Positions 48,628-58,300 of a stretch of DNA of 64,000 nucleotides are shown here, piece after piece. The notes beneath the pieces are model-generated. The model was not told the origin of the DNA and made no database searches. It worked only from the letters and a program-made list of their open reading frames with translations. Within the stretch, counting starts at the first letter, position 1. The number at the start of each line of letters is the position of its first letter. Location: NCBI GenBank assembly GCA_044508625.1, contig JBIQHJ010000002.1, positions 167,044 through 231,043 of the forward strand, written 5' to 3'. Position numbers and translations under genes: made by a program. The DNA comes from Castellaniella sp044508625 (GTDB lineage Bacteria > Pseudomonadota > Gammaproteobacteria > Burkholderiales > Burkholderiaceae_B).

Positions 48628-50741
48628 ACCAGGATCGTGTGGACGACGCGGCGGTCTTGGCCCTCGCCGCGCGGGCGGGCCTGCAGGAACACTGGGTCGA
48701 CGCGCACAAGAGGCCCCGGCGCGTCGGCGTGGATACGCTGCGCGCCTTGCTGAGCGCCATGGGCCTCGCATGCGCCACGCTGGGCGACCTCAAGGCCAGC
48801 GAGGCGGCGCTCGCCGGCCGGGAGGCGGCCGTGGCCTCGGGCGACCTGGTCGTGGGGCGCGCGGGGGAAGTCCTGGCGCTGCCCGCCGCGGCCATCGGCG
48901 ACTGCCTGATGAGCCGCGAAGGCTCCGACGAAGCCTCGCCCCGCACGGTGCGCGCCGAGCCTCGCGCGGCGGGGGCCGCCCTGCAGGCCCCGCCGCGTCC
49001 CGGATACTACCGGCTGCGCCTGCCCGGCGGCGAAACGCTGAGGCTGGCGGTCGCGCCCGGCGGCGCGGCGGGCGCCTGCCGGCCGCCGGGGATATTCCGC
49101 TCGCGCATGTGGGGCCTGATGGCGCAGGTCTACAGCCTGCGCACGAGCTCGCCCGACCCGCTGTCGGCGACGTGGGGCCACGGGGATTTCGCGACCGTGC
49201 GGCGGCTCGCGCAGCGCCTGGCGCAGAAAGGCGCCGACGTGCTGGCCCTGAGCCCCGTGCACGCCATGTTCAGCGCCGATCCGGCGGCCTGCAGCCCCTA
49301 CTGCCCGTCCAGCCGGCTGTTCTGGAACGCCGCCTTTGCCGCGCCGGCCGACATGCTGGGCGAGGCGGCGGTGCGCACGGCCCTGGCGGCCTTGCCGCCG
49401 ACGGACTGGGCCGCGCTCGACGGCGCCGAGCTGATCGACTGGCCGGCCACGGCCGAGGCGCGCATGCGGCTGCTGCGCAGGCTGCACGAGCAGTTCCAGG
49501 CCGGCGACGATGCCGCGCGCGAGGATTACCAGGCCTTCGTGCATCTCCATGGCCAGGCGCTGACCGACCATGCGGTCTTCGAATCCCTGCACGCCTCGCA
49601 TGCCCGGCTGTCGGGCACGCCGCGGCCCTGGCCGAGCTGGGACCTGCCATGGCGCGATCCCCGCTCGGCGGAGGTACGCGACTACGCGATCGGCCACGAG
49701 CAGGACATCGATTTCCATCGTTTCCTGCAATGGCTGGCGGCCGGCAGCCTGGACACGGCCCAGCGCGCGGCGCGGGAGGCCGGCATGCGCATCGGCCTGC
49801 TGGGCGACCTCGCCGTGGGCGCCAGCCATTTCGGCAGCCAGGCCTGGAGCCGCCCGGACCACTTCCTGCGCGGCGTCTCCATCGGCGCGCCGCCCGACAT
49901 CCACAATCCGCGCGGCCAGGTCTGGCGGCTCACCGCCTTCTCGCCCCAGGCGCTGCGCCAGCAGCACTACGAGCCCTTCCTGGGCGTGCTGCGCGCCGTG
50001 CTCGAGCACACGGGCGGCTTGCGGATCGACCACATCCTGGGATTCCAGCGGGTCTGGGTGGTGCCCGAAGGCGCCGACGCCGCCGACGGCGCCTATCTCC
50101 ACATGCCCGCGCGCGAGCTCCTGGCGCTGACCGCCCTGGAGGCGTGGCAGCGGGGCGGCCTGGTCATCGGCGAGAACCTCGGCACCGTGCCCGAGGGGTT
50201 CGATGCGGAGCTGCGCGTCCATGGGATCGCCGGCATGAACGTGCTGTGGTTCATGCGCGCGCCGCCGCCCGCGCGCCAGGACGCCCCGGCGTTCCTGCCG
50301 GTGAGCCGCTGGCCGCGCGATGCCGTGGCCATGACGACCACCCACGACCTGCCGACGCTGGCCGGGTGGTGGCGAGGCACCGACATCGCGCAGCGCCGCG
50401 AGGCCGACCTGCTCGGGCCGGACGAGAGCTTCGAGGCCCTGTGCGCGGCCCGCGCAAAGGACCGCGCCATGCTGTGGCGCCGCCTGGACCAGCGGGGGCC
50501 GCCGCCGCCCGTCGCGCCCCTGCCCAAGCTGCTGGCGCACGTGGCGAGCGCCCCCTGCGGGCTGATGCTGGCGTCGCTGGAGGACCTGGCCGGCCTGCTG
50601 GAAGCGCCCAACGTGCCGGGCACGGTCGATGAGTTCCCGAACTGGCGCCGCCGCCTGCCGGGCGACACCGTGCGCGCCCTGGATACGCAGCCCTGGCGCG
50701 AGAGGCTGGACGCGATACGCCGGGGCCGGAAAAAGGCATGA
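48624..50741 (+). CDS. malQ: 4-alpha-glucanotransferase
   Basis: GH77 amylomaltase of 705 residues, the E. coli MalQ length, with the extra N-terminal region (residues 1-150). Catalytic residues: Asp in LRIDHILGFQRVWVVPEG, Glu in LVIGENLGTVPEGFDAEL, Asp in TTTHDLPTLAGWWRG. It rearranges linear glucans so that short chains can be processed by TreY. It sits between treZ and treY with ATGA overlaps at both ends. Confidence 0.94.
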   Translation: MNQDRVDDAAVLALAARAGLQEHWVDAHKRPRRVGVDTLRALLSAMGLACATLGDLKASEAALAGREAAVASGDLVVGRAGEVLALPAAAIGDCLMSREGSDEASPRTVRAEPRAAGAALQAPPRPGYYRLRLPGGETLRLAVAPGGAAGACRPPGIFRSRMWGLMAQVYSLRTSSPDPLSATWGHGDFATVRRLAQRLAQKGADVLALSPVHAMFSADPAACSPYCPSSRLFWNAAFAAPADMLGEAAVRTALAALPPTDWAALDGAELIDWPATAEARMRLLRRLHEQFQAGDDAAREDYQAFVHLHGQALTDHAVFESLHASHARLSGTPRPWPSWDLPWRDPRSAEVRDYAIGHEQDIDFHRFLQWLAAGSLDTAQRAAREAGMRIGLLGDLAVGASHFGSQAWSRPDHFLRGVSIGAPPDIHNPRGQVWRLTAFSPQALRQQHYEPFLGVLRAVLEHTGGLRIDHILGFQRVWVVPEGADAADGAYLHMPARELLALTALEAWQRGGLVIGENLGTVPEGFDAELRVHGIAGMNVLWFMRAPPPARQDAPAFLPVSRWPRDAVAMTTTHDLPTLAGWWRGTDIAQRREADLLGPDESFEALCAARAKDRAMLWRRLDQRGPPPPVAPLPKLLAHVASAPCGLMLASLEDLAGLLEAPNVPGTVDEFPNWRRRLPGDTVRALDTQPWRERLDAIRRGRKKA

Positions 50742-53311
50742 GGCCGCGCGCCACGGCCCGCCTGCAACTGCACGCGGGCTTCACGTTCGAGGACGCCCGC
50801 GCGGTGCTCGGCCACTATGCCGCCCTGGGCGTGAGCCACCTGTACCTGTCGCCGGTCACCCAGGCGCGCCCCGGCTCGCCGCACGGCTACGACGTGATCG
50901 ACCCGACCCGCGTCAACGGCGAACTGGGCGGCATCGACGGCCTGCGCCGCCTGGCCCGCGACGCCGCCGCCTGGGGCATGGGGCTGATCGCCGACATCGT
51001 TCCCAACCACATGGCCGCCGATCCTCGCAACCCCTGGTGGCGCGACGTCCTCCGGCACGGCCCGGACAGCCCCCACGCGCGGGTCTTCGACATCGACTGG
51101 GCGGCGGGCGGCGGACGGCTGCTGCTGCCCATCCTCCCGCGGCCCTACGGGGACGCGCTGGCCGCCGGCGACGTCCGCCTGGCGATCGAGGGAGGCGCGG
51201 CCGTCGTGCGCGCCGGCGGCCAGTCGCTGCCGCTCGCCGGGGATGCCGCGGCGATCCCGGACGCCCACGACCCGTGCGACAAGGCCGGCCGCGCGCGCCT
51301 GCACGCGCTGCTCGAGCGCCAGCATTACCGCCTGGCCTGGTGGCGCGCCGCGGCCGAGAGCCTGAACTGGCGGCGCTTCTTCGAGATCAGCGAGCTGGTG
51401 GGCGTGCGCGTGGAGGACGAGGCGGTGTTCGATGCGACGCACGCCCTGGTCCTCGGGCTGTACGCCGAGGGCGTGCTCGACGGGCTGCGGGTGGACCACG
51501 TCGACGGCCTGGCCGAGCCCGGCGCCTACCTCCGCCGCTTGCGCGCGGCGCTGCGGCGGGCCGCGCCGGCGCGCGAGCCCTACCTGGTGGTGGAAAAGAT
51601 CCTCGCGCCGCGGGAGGCGCTGGACGAGCGCTGGCCCGTGGAAGGCACGACCGGCTACGATTTCATGGACGAGGTCTCGGCATTGCTGCACGCGCCGCGG
51701 GCCCGCCGACCGCTGCTGGCCTTCTGGCGCGCCTGCGGCGGCGTGCCCGAGAGCGCCCGCGCGCAGTTGCGCGCGCTGCGCCGGCACCTCCTCGAGCGCC
51801 ACCTCGCGAGCGAACGCCGCGCCGCCGTGGACGCCTGGATGGCGGTGGCCCGTGCCGACCTGCGCGCGCGCGACTGGAGCGCCGATGCGCTGCGGCGCGT
51901 GCTCGGGGCGTGGCTGGCCGGCTTTCCGGCCTATCGCAGCTACGCCGAGGACGGCGGCCCCTCGGCCGCGGATCGCGCGGCATGGGACGAGGCCGCGCGC
52001 CGCGCGCGTCCGGCGCTGTCGCCGGCCGACCGGATGCTGCTGGACATATGGATGGACTGGCTGCGGCATCCGCCCGAGGGTGCCGCCCCCGCGCTGCGCC
52101 GCCTGCAGCAGCTCACGCCGCCGCTGGCCGCCAAGTCCCTGGAGGACACGCTGCATTACCGCCACGGGCCGCTGCTGTCGCGCAACGAGGTCGGCGCCTG
52201 GCCGAGCCGCTGCGTGCTCGGCGTGGAGGACTTCCACGAGCGCAATGCCTGGCGGGCGCGGCGCCTGCCCCTGGCCATGCTTGCCACCGCGACGCACGAC
52301 CACAAGCGCGGCGAGGACGTCCGCGCCCGCCTCGCGGTGCTGACGGAGATGCCGCGGCGCTGGGCCGAGCTCGCGGGCCAATGGCTCGGCACCCTGCCTC
52401 CGGGCCCGCCCTCGGCGACGGACCGCTACATGCTGCTCCAGACCCTCGTCGGCGCCTGGCCCTCGGCCTGGGACGCCGACGTCCGCGCCCTCGACCCGGC
52501 CGCCGTGCGCGCCTGGCTGGAGCGGATCGCCGGCTGGCAGCGCAAGGCGCTGCGCGAGGCCAAGCTGCGGACCTCCTGGACGGATCCCGATCCCGCCTAC
52601 GAGGAGGCCGCGCAGGCCTGCCTGGACGCGCTGGATCCCGACGCCGGGGACCCGCGCCCGCTGGAGGCCCTGGCCCGCCTCGCCGCCCCCCTCGTGGCGC
52701 CCGGCCACATCAATGGCCTCGCGCAGGCCCTGCTGCGCAACACCGTCCCCGGCGTCCCGGATCTCTATCAGGGGACTGAAACGTGGGACGAGAGTCTCGT
52801 GGATCCGGACAATCGCCGGCCGGTCGATTACGACCGGCTGCGCCGCCTGCTGGCCGGCCCGCCGCCCCTGCGGCCCCGCGCCGCCGACTGGCGCAGCGGC
52901 CGCGTCAAGCAATACCTGATCCAGGCCGCCTTGCGCCTGCGGGCCGCGCGGCCCGCGCTGTTCGGTCCCGAATCGGAATACCTGCCCCTGTTCGCCGAGG
53001 GCGCCCGGGCCGAACACGTGGTGGCCTATCTGCGCGGCGGCGCCAACGGCTGGGCGCTGGCGGCGGCGCCGCGCCTGTGCGCGCTGCGGCTCGCCGGCTA
53101 CGCCCGGGACGAGGCCGAGGCAGCGAGCGGTTTCTGGGGGGATACGGCGCTGGTCCTGCCGGCCGGCTGCGCCGGCCGCTGGGAGGATGCGCTGGGCGGC
53201 GGCGGCCTCATGCCTGAGGGTGACGGCCGCCTGCCGCTGGCGCGCCTGTTGCGCCGCTGGCCGGTGGCGCTGTGCGCCACCGCGCCGGCCGGCGCTAGAG
53301 GCGCCCGGTGA
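50738..53311 (+). CDS. treY: Maltooligosyltrehalose synthase
   Basis: GH13 enzyme of 857 residues converting the reducing-end alpha-1,4 bond of glucan to alpha,alpha-1,1. Motifs: YLSPVTQARPGSPHGYDVID, nucleophile Asp in LDGLRVDHVDGLAEPGAYL, Glu in YLVVEKILAPREAL followed by GTTGYDFMDEV, and Asp in ATHDHKRGEDVRARL. It is the last gene of the operon. Its 3' end overlaps the convergent DUF3309 gene by 17 bp. Confidence 0.95.
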   Translation: MRPRATARLQLHAGFTFEDARAVLGHYAALGVSHLYLSPVTQARPGSPHGYDVIDPTRVNGELGGIDGLRRLARDAAAWGMGLIADIVPNHMAADPRNPWWRDVLRHGPDSPHARVFDIDWAAGGGRLLLPILPRPYGDALAAGDVRLAIEGGAAVVRAGGQSLPLAGDAAAIPDAHDPCDKAGRARLHALLERQHYRLAWWRAAAESLNWRRFFEISELVGVRVEDEAVFDATHALVLGLYAEGVLDGLRVDHVDGLAEPGAYLRRLRAALRRAAPAREPYLVVEKILAPREALDERWPVEGTTGYDFMDEVSALLHAPRARRPLLAFWRACGGVPESARAQLRALRRHLLERHLASERRAAVDAWMAVARADLRARDWSADALRRVLGAWLAGFPAYRSYAEDGGPSAADRAAWDEAARRARPALSPADRMLLDIWMDWLRHPPEGAAPALRRLQQLTPPLAAKSLEDTLHYRHGPLLSRNEVGAWPSRCVLGVEDFHERNAWRARRLPLAMLATATHDHKRGEDVRARLAVLTEMPRRWAELAGQWLGTLPPGPPSATDRYMLLQTLVGAWPSAWDADVRALDPAAVRAWLERIAGWQRKALREAKLRTSWTDPDPAYEEAAQACLDALDPDAGDPRPLEALARLAAPLVAPGHINGLAQALLRNTVPGVPDLYQGTETWDESLVDPDNRRPVDYDRLRRLLAGPPPLRPRAADWRSGRVKQYLIQAALRLRAARPALFGPESEYLPLFAEGARAEHVVAYLRGGANGWALAAAPRLCALRLAGYARDEAEAASGFWGDTALVLPAGCAGRWEDALGGGGLMPEGDGRLPLARLLRRWPVALCATAPAGARGAR

Positions 53312-53447
53312 GGAGCAGCACGATGGCGATGATCAGCAGTATCCCGAGCACGCCGCTGGGGTAATACCCCCATCCCCGGCTGTAGGGCCAGGCGGGGACC
53401 GCGCCGATGAGCAGAAGGATCAATAGGACCAGCAAGAGGGTGGACAT
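53295..53447 (-). CDS. DUF3309 small membrane protein
   Basis: A 50-residue peptide from ATG 53447 (AAGGAGAAGC upstream): STLLLVLLILLLIGAVPAWP, then YSRGWGYYPSGVLG and ILLIIAIVLLLTGRL. Two hydrophobic segments around a Trp/Tyr/Gly loop are the DUF3309 pattern. The role is unknown; such peptides are common in proteobacterial stress-gene neighbourhoods. A sigma-54-type promoter lies 38 bp upstream. Longer upstream starts add only non-conserved residues. Confidence 0.85.
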   Translation of the reverse strand: MSTLLLVLLILLLIGAVPAWPYSRGWGYYPSGVLGILLIIAIVLLLTGRL

Positions 53448-53484
53448 ACAGCTTCTCCTTGGCATGGATGACATCCCTGCAAGG

Positions 53485-53498
53485 GCAAGCCGCATGCC
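53485..53498 (-). promoter_or_regulatory. Sigma-54 promoter for DUF3309 gene
   Basis: Minus strand GGCATGCGGCTTGC, 38 bp before ATG 53447, located between the response-regulator stop (53506) and the DUF3309 gene. Confidence 0.75.
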
Positions 53499-53505
53499 CG
53501 GATAC

Positions 53506-54879
53506 TCAGCTTTCGACGTAGTCCCCGCTGCGCTCGCCGGGCACCCGGTAGCCGGCGGCCGCGTAGGCCTCGAGCCGGTTGTACAGCGTCTTGGGGCTGA
53601 CCCCCAGGATGGCGGCGGTCTGCTTCTTGATGCCGCCGCAGCGCGTCAGGGTGGCGAGGATCAGCCGCCGGTCGGCTTCGGCGAGCGTCTCGCCCACGCG
53701 CAGCGTGACGCTGCCCGGCTCCCCCTCCCCGGACGCCGCCTTCGGGGGTGTCCCGAGCGGCGCATCCAGCTCGTCGCCTTCGGCCAGGATGCAGGCGCGC
53801 CGCACGTAATTGCGCAGCTCGCGGACGTTGCCGGGCCAGTCGTGCAGGCACATGCGCTCGAGGGCCTCGGCGCTGAAGCGCTTTTGCGTTCCGGCATCGG
53901 CGTTCATCTGGTCGAGGAAGCGGTTCGCCAGCAGCAGCACGTCGTCGCCCCGTGCGCGCAGCGGCGGCACCTCGAGGGGGAACACCGCCAGGCGGTAATA
54001 GAGGTCCTCGCGCAGCTTGCCGTCGCGCACCGCCTGTTCGGGCGAGCGGTTGGTCGCGGCCACCACGCGCACGTCGCAAGCCGTCTCGCGGTTCGTGCCG
54101 ACGCGCATGAAGTGGCCGGTCTCCAGCACCCGCAGCAGCTTGACCTGCAGGTCAAGCGGCATCTCGGTGATTTCGTCCAGGAACAGCGTGCCGCCGTCGG
54201 CGCGCTCGAAATAGCCCTTGTGCTGCCGGTCGGCGCCGGTGAAGCTGCCCTTTTCATGGCCGAACATCTCGTTCTCGATGAGATTGGGCGCGATGGCGCC
54301 GCAGTTCACCGCGACGAAGGGCTTGGCGCGGCGCGGGCTCAGGTAGTGGATGGCCTGGGCGACCAGCTCCTTGCCCGTGCCGCTCTCCCCGATCACGAAC
54401 ACGGTCATGTTGCTGGGCGCGACGCGCTGGATCTGCCGATAGACCTCGCGCATCGGCTCGGACTCGCCGAACTTGCGGCCGAAATGCCCGTCGTCGGGCG
54501 CCGCGGCGAGCGGCATCTCGGTGCCGCGCCTCGCCGCCAGGCGCGCGAGGATGGCCCGCAGCCGCTCCATGCAGATCGGCTTGACCAGGTAGTCGCTCGC
54601 ACCCACGCGCAGGGCCTGCACGGCGTTGTCCATGCTGCCGTAGCCGGTGATGACCACGACCTCGCTGCCCACCGCGACGGCGTTGCGGCAGACCTCCATT
54701 CCGTCCCCGCCCGGTACGCGCATGTCCGCCAGCAGCAGGTCGGGCGGCCGCATGTCGAGCTGGAGCAGCGCATCCTTGATGCTGCCCGCCTGGGCGACGG
54801 TGTAGCCGCAGTCGGTTCCGATATCGGCAAGTGTCTCGCGGATGATTTCATCATCGTCGAGAATGAGCAGGTGAGGCAT
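53506..54879 (-). CDS. NtrC-family sigma-54-dependent response regulator
   Basis: Bacterial enhancer-binding protein of 457 residues. The receiver domain (residues 1-118) has acidic pocket DDDE, phospho-acceptor Asp in LLLADMRVPGGDG and Lys in YLVKPI. The AAA+ domain (about 140-370) has Walker A GESGTGKE, the sigma-54 contact loop in the form GSFTGA (canonical GAFTGA), Walker B GGTLFLDEI and WPGNVRELRNYV. The C-terminal Fis-type helix-turn-helix ends with GIKKQTAAILGVSPKTLYNRL. I chose ATG 54879 (AGGAGATGTC upstream). It is the only sigma-54 activator in the window and the natural candidate for the surrounding -24/-12 promoters. Confidence 0.93.
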   Translation of the reverse strand: MPHLLILDDDEIIRETLADIGTDCGYTVAQAGSIKDALLQLDMRPPDLLLADMRVPGGDGMEVCRNAVAVGSEVVVITGYGSMDNAVQALRVGASDYLVKPICMERLRAILARLAARRGTEMPLAAAPDDGHFGRKFGESEPMREVYRQIQRVAPSNMTVFVIGESGTGKELVAQAIHYLSPRRAKPFVAVNCGAIAPNLIENEMFGHEKGSFTGADRQHKGYFERADGGTLFLDEITEMPLDLQVKLLRVLETGHFMRVGTNRETACDVRVVAATNRSPEQAVRDGKLREDLYYRLAVFPLEVPPLRARGDDVLLLANRFLDQMNADAGTQKRFSAEALERMCLHDWPGNVRELRNYVRRACILAEGDELDAPLGTPPKAASGEGEPGSVTLRVGETLAEADRRLILATLTRCGGIKKQTAAILGVSPKTLYNRLEAYAAAGYRVPGERSGDYVES

Positions 54880-55002
54880 GACATCTCCTTTTCGTGGCAT
54901 TCACGGGGGCACCCCGAGCGGGCCGGCCCTGTTGGGTCGATACGAGCTTCCCGGCAAAGTCTTCGAGGGAGAGAAGTAACTATGCTCCACTTGAGCGAAA
55001 TG

Positions 55003-55023
55003 TTGGCACGTTTCCGTGAACAA
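55003..55023. promoter_or_regulatory. Imperfect dyad upstream of response regulator
   Basis: TTGGCACG-TTTC-CGTGAACAA, an imperfect inverted repeat in the AT-richer 239-bp gap between the kinase gene and the response-regulator start. It could be an autoregulatory site; I did not find clear copies elsewhere. Confidence 0.25.
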
Positions 55024-55118
55024 TTTCCATTTCTTGCATTTGCATGCAGTTCCGAAAAGTAATATTTCAACTCATTTTCAGCATGCGCACTACAATCGCG
55101 ATCGCCCGCGCAACGGCC

Positions 55119-58100
55119 TCAGGGCGCCGCCGCCCGGGCCCCCGCGCCCTTGCGCCCGGCGGCGAGCATCGCCTGCACCCTGGCGGCGAACGCATCGAGC
55201 GCAAAGGGCTTGGTGATCAGGTCCGTGCGCTCGTCCATGAAGAACGGATCCTTGGCCGCGCCTTCGGCATATCCCGTCATGAACAGCACCGGCAGGCCGG
55301 GCTGGCCGCGCCGGGCCCTCACCGCGAGTTCGCGGCCGTCCATGCCCGGCAGGCCGACGTCGGTCACCAGCAGGTCGACGTGGCCGGCCTCGTCCAGCCG
55401 CCGGGCTCCCTCGATGCCGTTCGAGGCGCACAGCACCGTCACGTCCAGCCGGGCGATCGCCTCGATCGCCATCTCGCGCACGGAGTCGTCGTCCTCCGTC
55501 AGGAGCACGACGGCGTGCGGCGCCCCCGCCAGCGCGCCCGGCGTGGGCGCGAGCCCCGCCATCTCGGCGCGCCGGCCGCCCTTGTAGCGCGGCAGCCAGA
55601 CCCGCACCGCGGTGCCCCACCCTTCCGTGCTCTCGATGGCCACCGCGCCCCGTGCCTGCTGCGCGAAGCCATAGCTGGTGGACAGGCCCAGGCCGGTGCC
55701 CACGCCCACGGGCTTGGTCGTGAAGAACGGCTCGAAACTGTGCGCCAGCACCTCCGGGCTCATGCCGCAGCCCGTGTCGAGGACCTCGATTTCGACGAAC
55801 TCCCCCGGCTCGGCCTCGGGAAAATGCCGCAACTGGGCGCCGTCCAGCACCACGTTGCGGGTGCGCAGCGTGATGCGCCCCTCCTCGGGTATCGCATCGC
55901 AGGCGTTGATGACCAGGTTGAGCACCACGCTCTCGAACTGGCTCACGTCGCAGCACACCGGCCAAAGGGTGGGCTGCAGGTCGAATTCCAGCAGGACGCG
56001 CTCGCCCGTGTAGCGGCGGAACAGCTCCACCATGGAGCGCAGCATGTCGCCGGCGTCGCAGGGCCGGGGATCGATGGGCTGGCGCCGGGAAAAGGCCAAC
56101 AGGCGCTGCGTGAGCTGCGCCGCGCGGTCGCAGGCGTCGCTGGCCATGCCGACATAGCGGCGCACCGCCCCCAGGTCGCCGGTGGCCAGGCGGCGCTCGA
56201 TCAGGTAGAGCGCGCCCGAGATCCCTTGCAGCACGTTGTTGAAATCGTGCGAGATGCCGCCGGTCAGGCGCCCCACCGCCTCGAGCTTCTGCGCCTGGCG
56301 CAGCGCCGCCTCGGCCTCGCTCAGGGCCTCGGCCTGCGCCTTCAGGTCGGTGTCGTCGCGGCCCGCCAGATAGAGATGGCCCTGGGCCGAGGACATCGTC
56401 CAGGTGATCCAGCAATAGCCGCCCTTGCGCTTGCGCAGGCGGTTCTCCATGTGATGCATGCCGGTGCCGGTTCCCGTGCCGTCCAGCGCCTGGGCGAGGG
56501 CCACGCGCGTCGTCTGGCGGTCGTCCGGATGCAGCAGCGACCAGAACTCCGTCGACAGGAATTGTTCCGGCGTCCAGCCCAGGATGGCGCGCACGGCCGG
56601 GCTGACGTTCAGGAAGCGGCCGCGCCCGTCCATGATGGCCAGGATCTCGGGCGACAGCCGCCAGATGCGGTCGCGTTCGGCCACGGCCTGCTCGACGAGC
56701 TCCTGCAATTGCAGCGGGTGCGCCGCGCGCTCGGTGGCGTCGCACAGGCGCTCGGCGACCTCCTCGATGCAGGCGCGCTCGGGCGGCCGCAGCCAGGCGC
56801 GATGGCGCGAGCGCACCACCAGCACGCTGCCGGGCTGGCCCCAGCGCACGAGGGGCACCATGAGGCTGTCGCCCCCGCCGTCGGCGGTGCGCGGCAACGG
56901 CGCGCTGCGCCCCCGGCCGATGGTCTTGCGCACGGCCGACTGGACGGTGCGCGGCGGCGGCAAAGGCTCGCCCTCCGGCGACCAGCCCGCCGTCATCCGC
57001 ACCGTTTCGCCGCCCCGCACGACGCGCAGCAGCCAGACCTCGCTCAGGCCGAGGTGCAGGCCCAGCGCCTCGCACACGGCCTGCTCGATCGAGGCCGGGT
57101 GCTCCAGCAGCCGCAGCCGGTCGCCGAGCGCCAGTTGGAAGCTCTTGTGACGCTGCTCGTCGGAGAGCTTCTTCTCGGCCAGCTTGCGCGCGGAGACGTC
57201 GAGCTGCATGGCCATCAGCCGGTCCGGCCCCTCCCTGCGCGCGCGCACCTCGTACCAGGCGGGCGACGGGCCCGACACGCAGTACTCGGCCTGCACCGGC
57301 TCGCCGGACTCCATGGCGCGCGCGAAGATGTCGAACATCCGCGACGGCGCCCGCTTGAGGATGTCGCGCAGCGTGCGCCCCAGGCTCGAGCCCGTCCGCC
57401 GGCCGCATTGCTGCTCGAATGCCGGATTGACCTCCAACAGGCGGAAATCGCGGATCTGGCCGCGCTCGTCGCGGATCGCCTCGGCAAGGAAGAATCCCTC
57501 CTGCATGCCCTCGAACATGCTGCGCCAGCGCTGCGCGCTCTGGCGCAGCGCCTCCTCGGTGCGGTGCCGCTCGATCGCCAGCGCGGCCGTGCGCGTGACC
57601 AGGGCGTTGGCCTCGATGTCGTGCGCCGACGGCAGCCGGCGCTGGCCGTAATAATTGGAAAACACCCCCAGCAGCCGTCCGTTCGGACGCTTGATGGGCG
57701 AGGACCAGCACGCCCGCAGGCCCAGCGGGAGGGCGCGGTCGCGCCAGCCCTCCCAATCCGGATGCGTGGCGATGTCCTCGACGTAGACCGGCTCGCCGAG
57801 GTAGGCCGCGCGCCCCCAGGACGCCACGTGCGGCCCGGCCGGCGTGCCGTCGATCGCGGCCAGGTAGTCCGGCGGCAGGCTCGGGGCGGCGCCGGCCCGC
57901 AGCAGCCCCCCCTCGTCGAGGAACAGGATCGAGGTGCGCAGGGGCACGCTGGACTGCGCCTCGACCGCCCGCAGCACATGCTCCAGCACTTCCGTCAGCG
58001 GCTCGCCGGCGGCGATGCGCTGCAGCATGATGCGCTCGTCTTCCAGGCGGGCCAGCATGTCGGTCCAGGGATTGCCCAGGGGATGGGCCTGCGTCAGCAT
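55119..58100 (-). CDS. Multi-sensor hybrid histidine kinase
   Basis: Cytoplasmic kinase of 993 residues without membrane segments. Domains in order: GAF (about 25-185), PAS (about 195-315), GAF (about 330-485), PAS (about 490-615), HisKA with phospho-His in GGISHDFNNVLQG (about 650), HATPase with NLVINACDAIPEEG, DTGCGMSPE and FEPFFTTKPVGVGTGLGLS, and a receiver with Asp in LLVTDVGLPGMDG. The start ATG 58100 has GAGGAGACGC upstream; an earlier ATG gives a non-conserved tail. It lies 239 bp upstream of the NtrC-type regulator in the same direction and is its likely partner, though phosphotransfer from the attached receiver is not obvious without a phosphotransfer domain. Confidence 0.92.
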   Translation of the reverse strand: MLTQAHPLGNPWTDMLARLEDERIMLQRIAAGEPLTEVLEHVLRAVEAQSSVPLRTSILFLDEGGLLRAGAAPSLPPDYLAAIDGTPAGPHVASWGRAAYLGEPVYVEDIATHPDWEGWRDRALPLGLRACWSSPIKRPNGRLLGVFSNYYGQRRLPSAHDIEANALVTRTAALAIERHRTEEALRQSAQRWRSMFEGMQEGFFLAEAIRDERGQIRDFRLLEVNPAFEQQCGRRTGSSLGRTLRDILKRAPSRMFDIFARAMESGEPVQAEYCVSGPSPAWYEVRARREGPDRLMAMQLDVSARKLAEKKLSDEQRHKSFQLALGDRLRLLEHPASIEQAVCEALGLHLGLSEVWLLRVVRGGETVRMTAGWSPEGEPLPPPRTVQSAVRKTIGRGRSAPLPRTADGGGDSLMVPLVRWGQPGSVLVVRSRHRAWLRPPERACIEEVAERLCDATERAAHPLQLQELVEQAVAERDRIWRLSPEILAIMDGRGRFLNVSPAVRAILGWTPEQFLSTEFWSLLHPDDRQTTRVALAQALDGTGTGTGMHHMENRLRKRKGGYCWITWTMSSAQGHLYLAGRDDTDLKAQAEALSEAEAALRQAQKLEAVGRLTGGISHDFNNVLQGISGALYLIERRLATGDLGAVRRYVGMASDACDRAAQLTQRLLAFSRRQPIDPRPCDAGDMLRSMVELFRRYTGERVLLEFDLQPTLWPVCCDVSQFESVVLNLVINACDAIPEEGRITLRTRNVVLDGAQLRHFPEAEPGEFVEIEVLDTGCGMSPEVLAHSFEPFFTTKPVGVGTGLGLSTSYGFAQQARGAVAIESTEGWGTAVRVWLPRYKGGRRAEMAGLAPTPGALAGAPHAVVLLTEDDDSVREMAIEAIARLDVTVLCASNGIEGARRLDEAGHVDLLVTDVGLPGMDGRELAVRARRGQPGLPVLFMTGYAEGAAKDPFFMDERTDLITKPFALDAFAARVQAMLAAGRKGAGARAAAP

Positions 58101-58235
58101 GTCGCGTCTCCTCGTGAGGCCTCGGGCCGCGGAAACGGGCGGGGCGTGCCGGCGGCCGGGTCTCCGCATCATGCGCGCGGCGGCGCGCGCCGGTTGTTGC
58201 GATTTGCGCCAACATGTAAACGCGAGGGCCGCCGC

Positions 58236-58249
58236 GGCATGAAGCTTGC
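58236..58249 (+). promoter_or_regulatory. Sigma-54 promoter for yciE
   Basis: GGCATGAAGCTTGC followed by T, 52 bp upstream of ATG 58301. Confidence 0.78.
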
Positions 58250-58300
58250 TGGAAGCTGAGAGGCGCCGCGTTCCCGCGGCGCATCATCCCGGAGAGACTC

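Noticed and set aside
55001..55018. TTGGCACGTTTCCGTG as a sigma-54 promoter near the response regulator
   Set aside because: It has a good -24 box but no TTGC at the -12 position, and it points away from the response-regulator gene.
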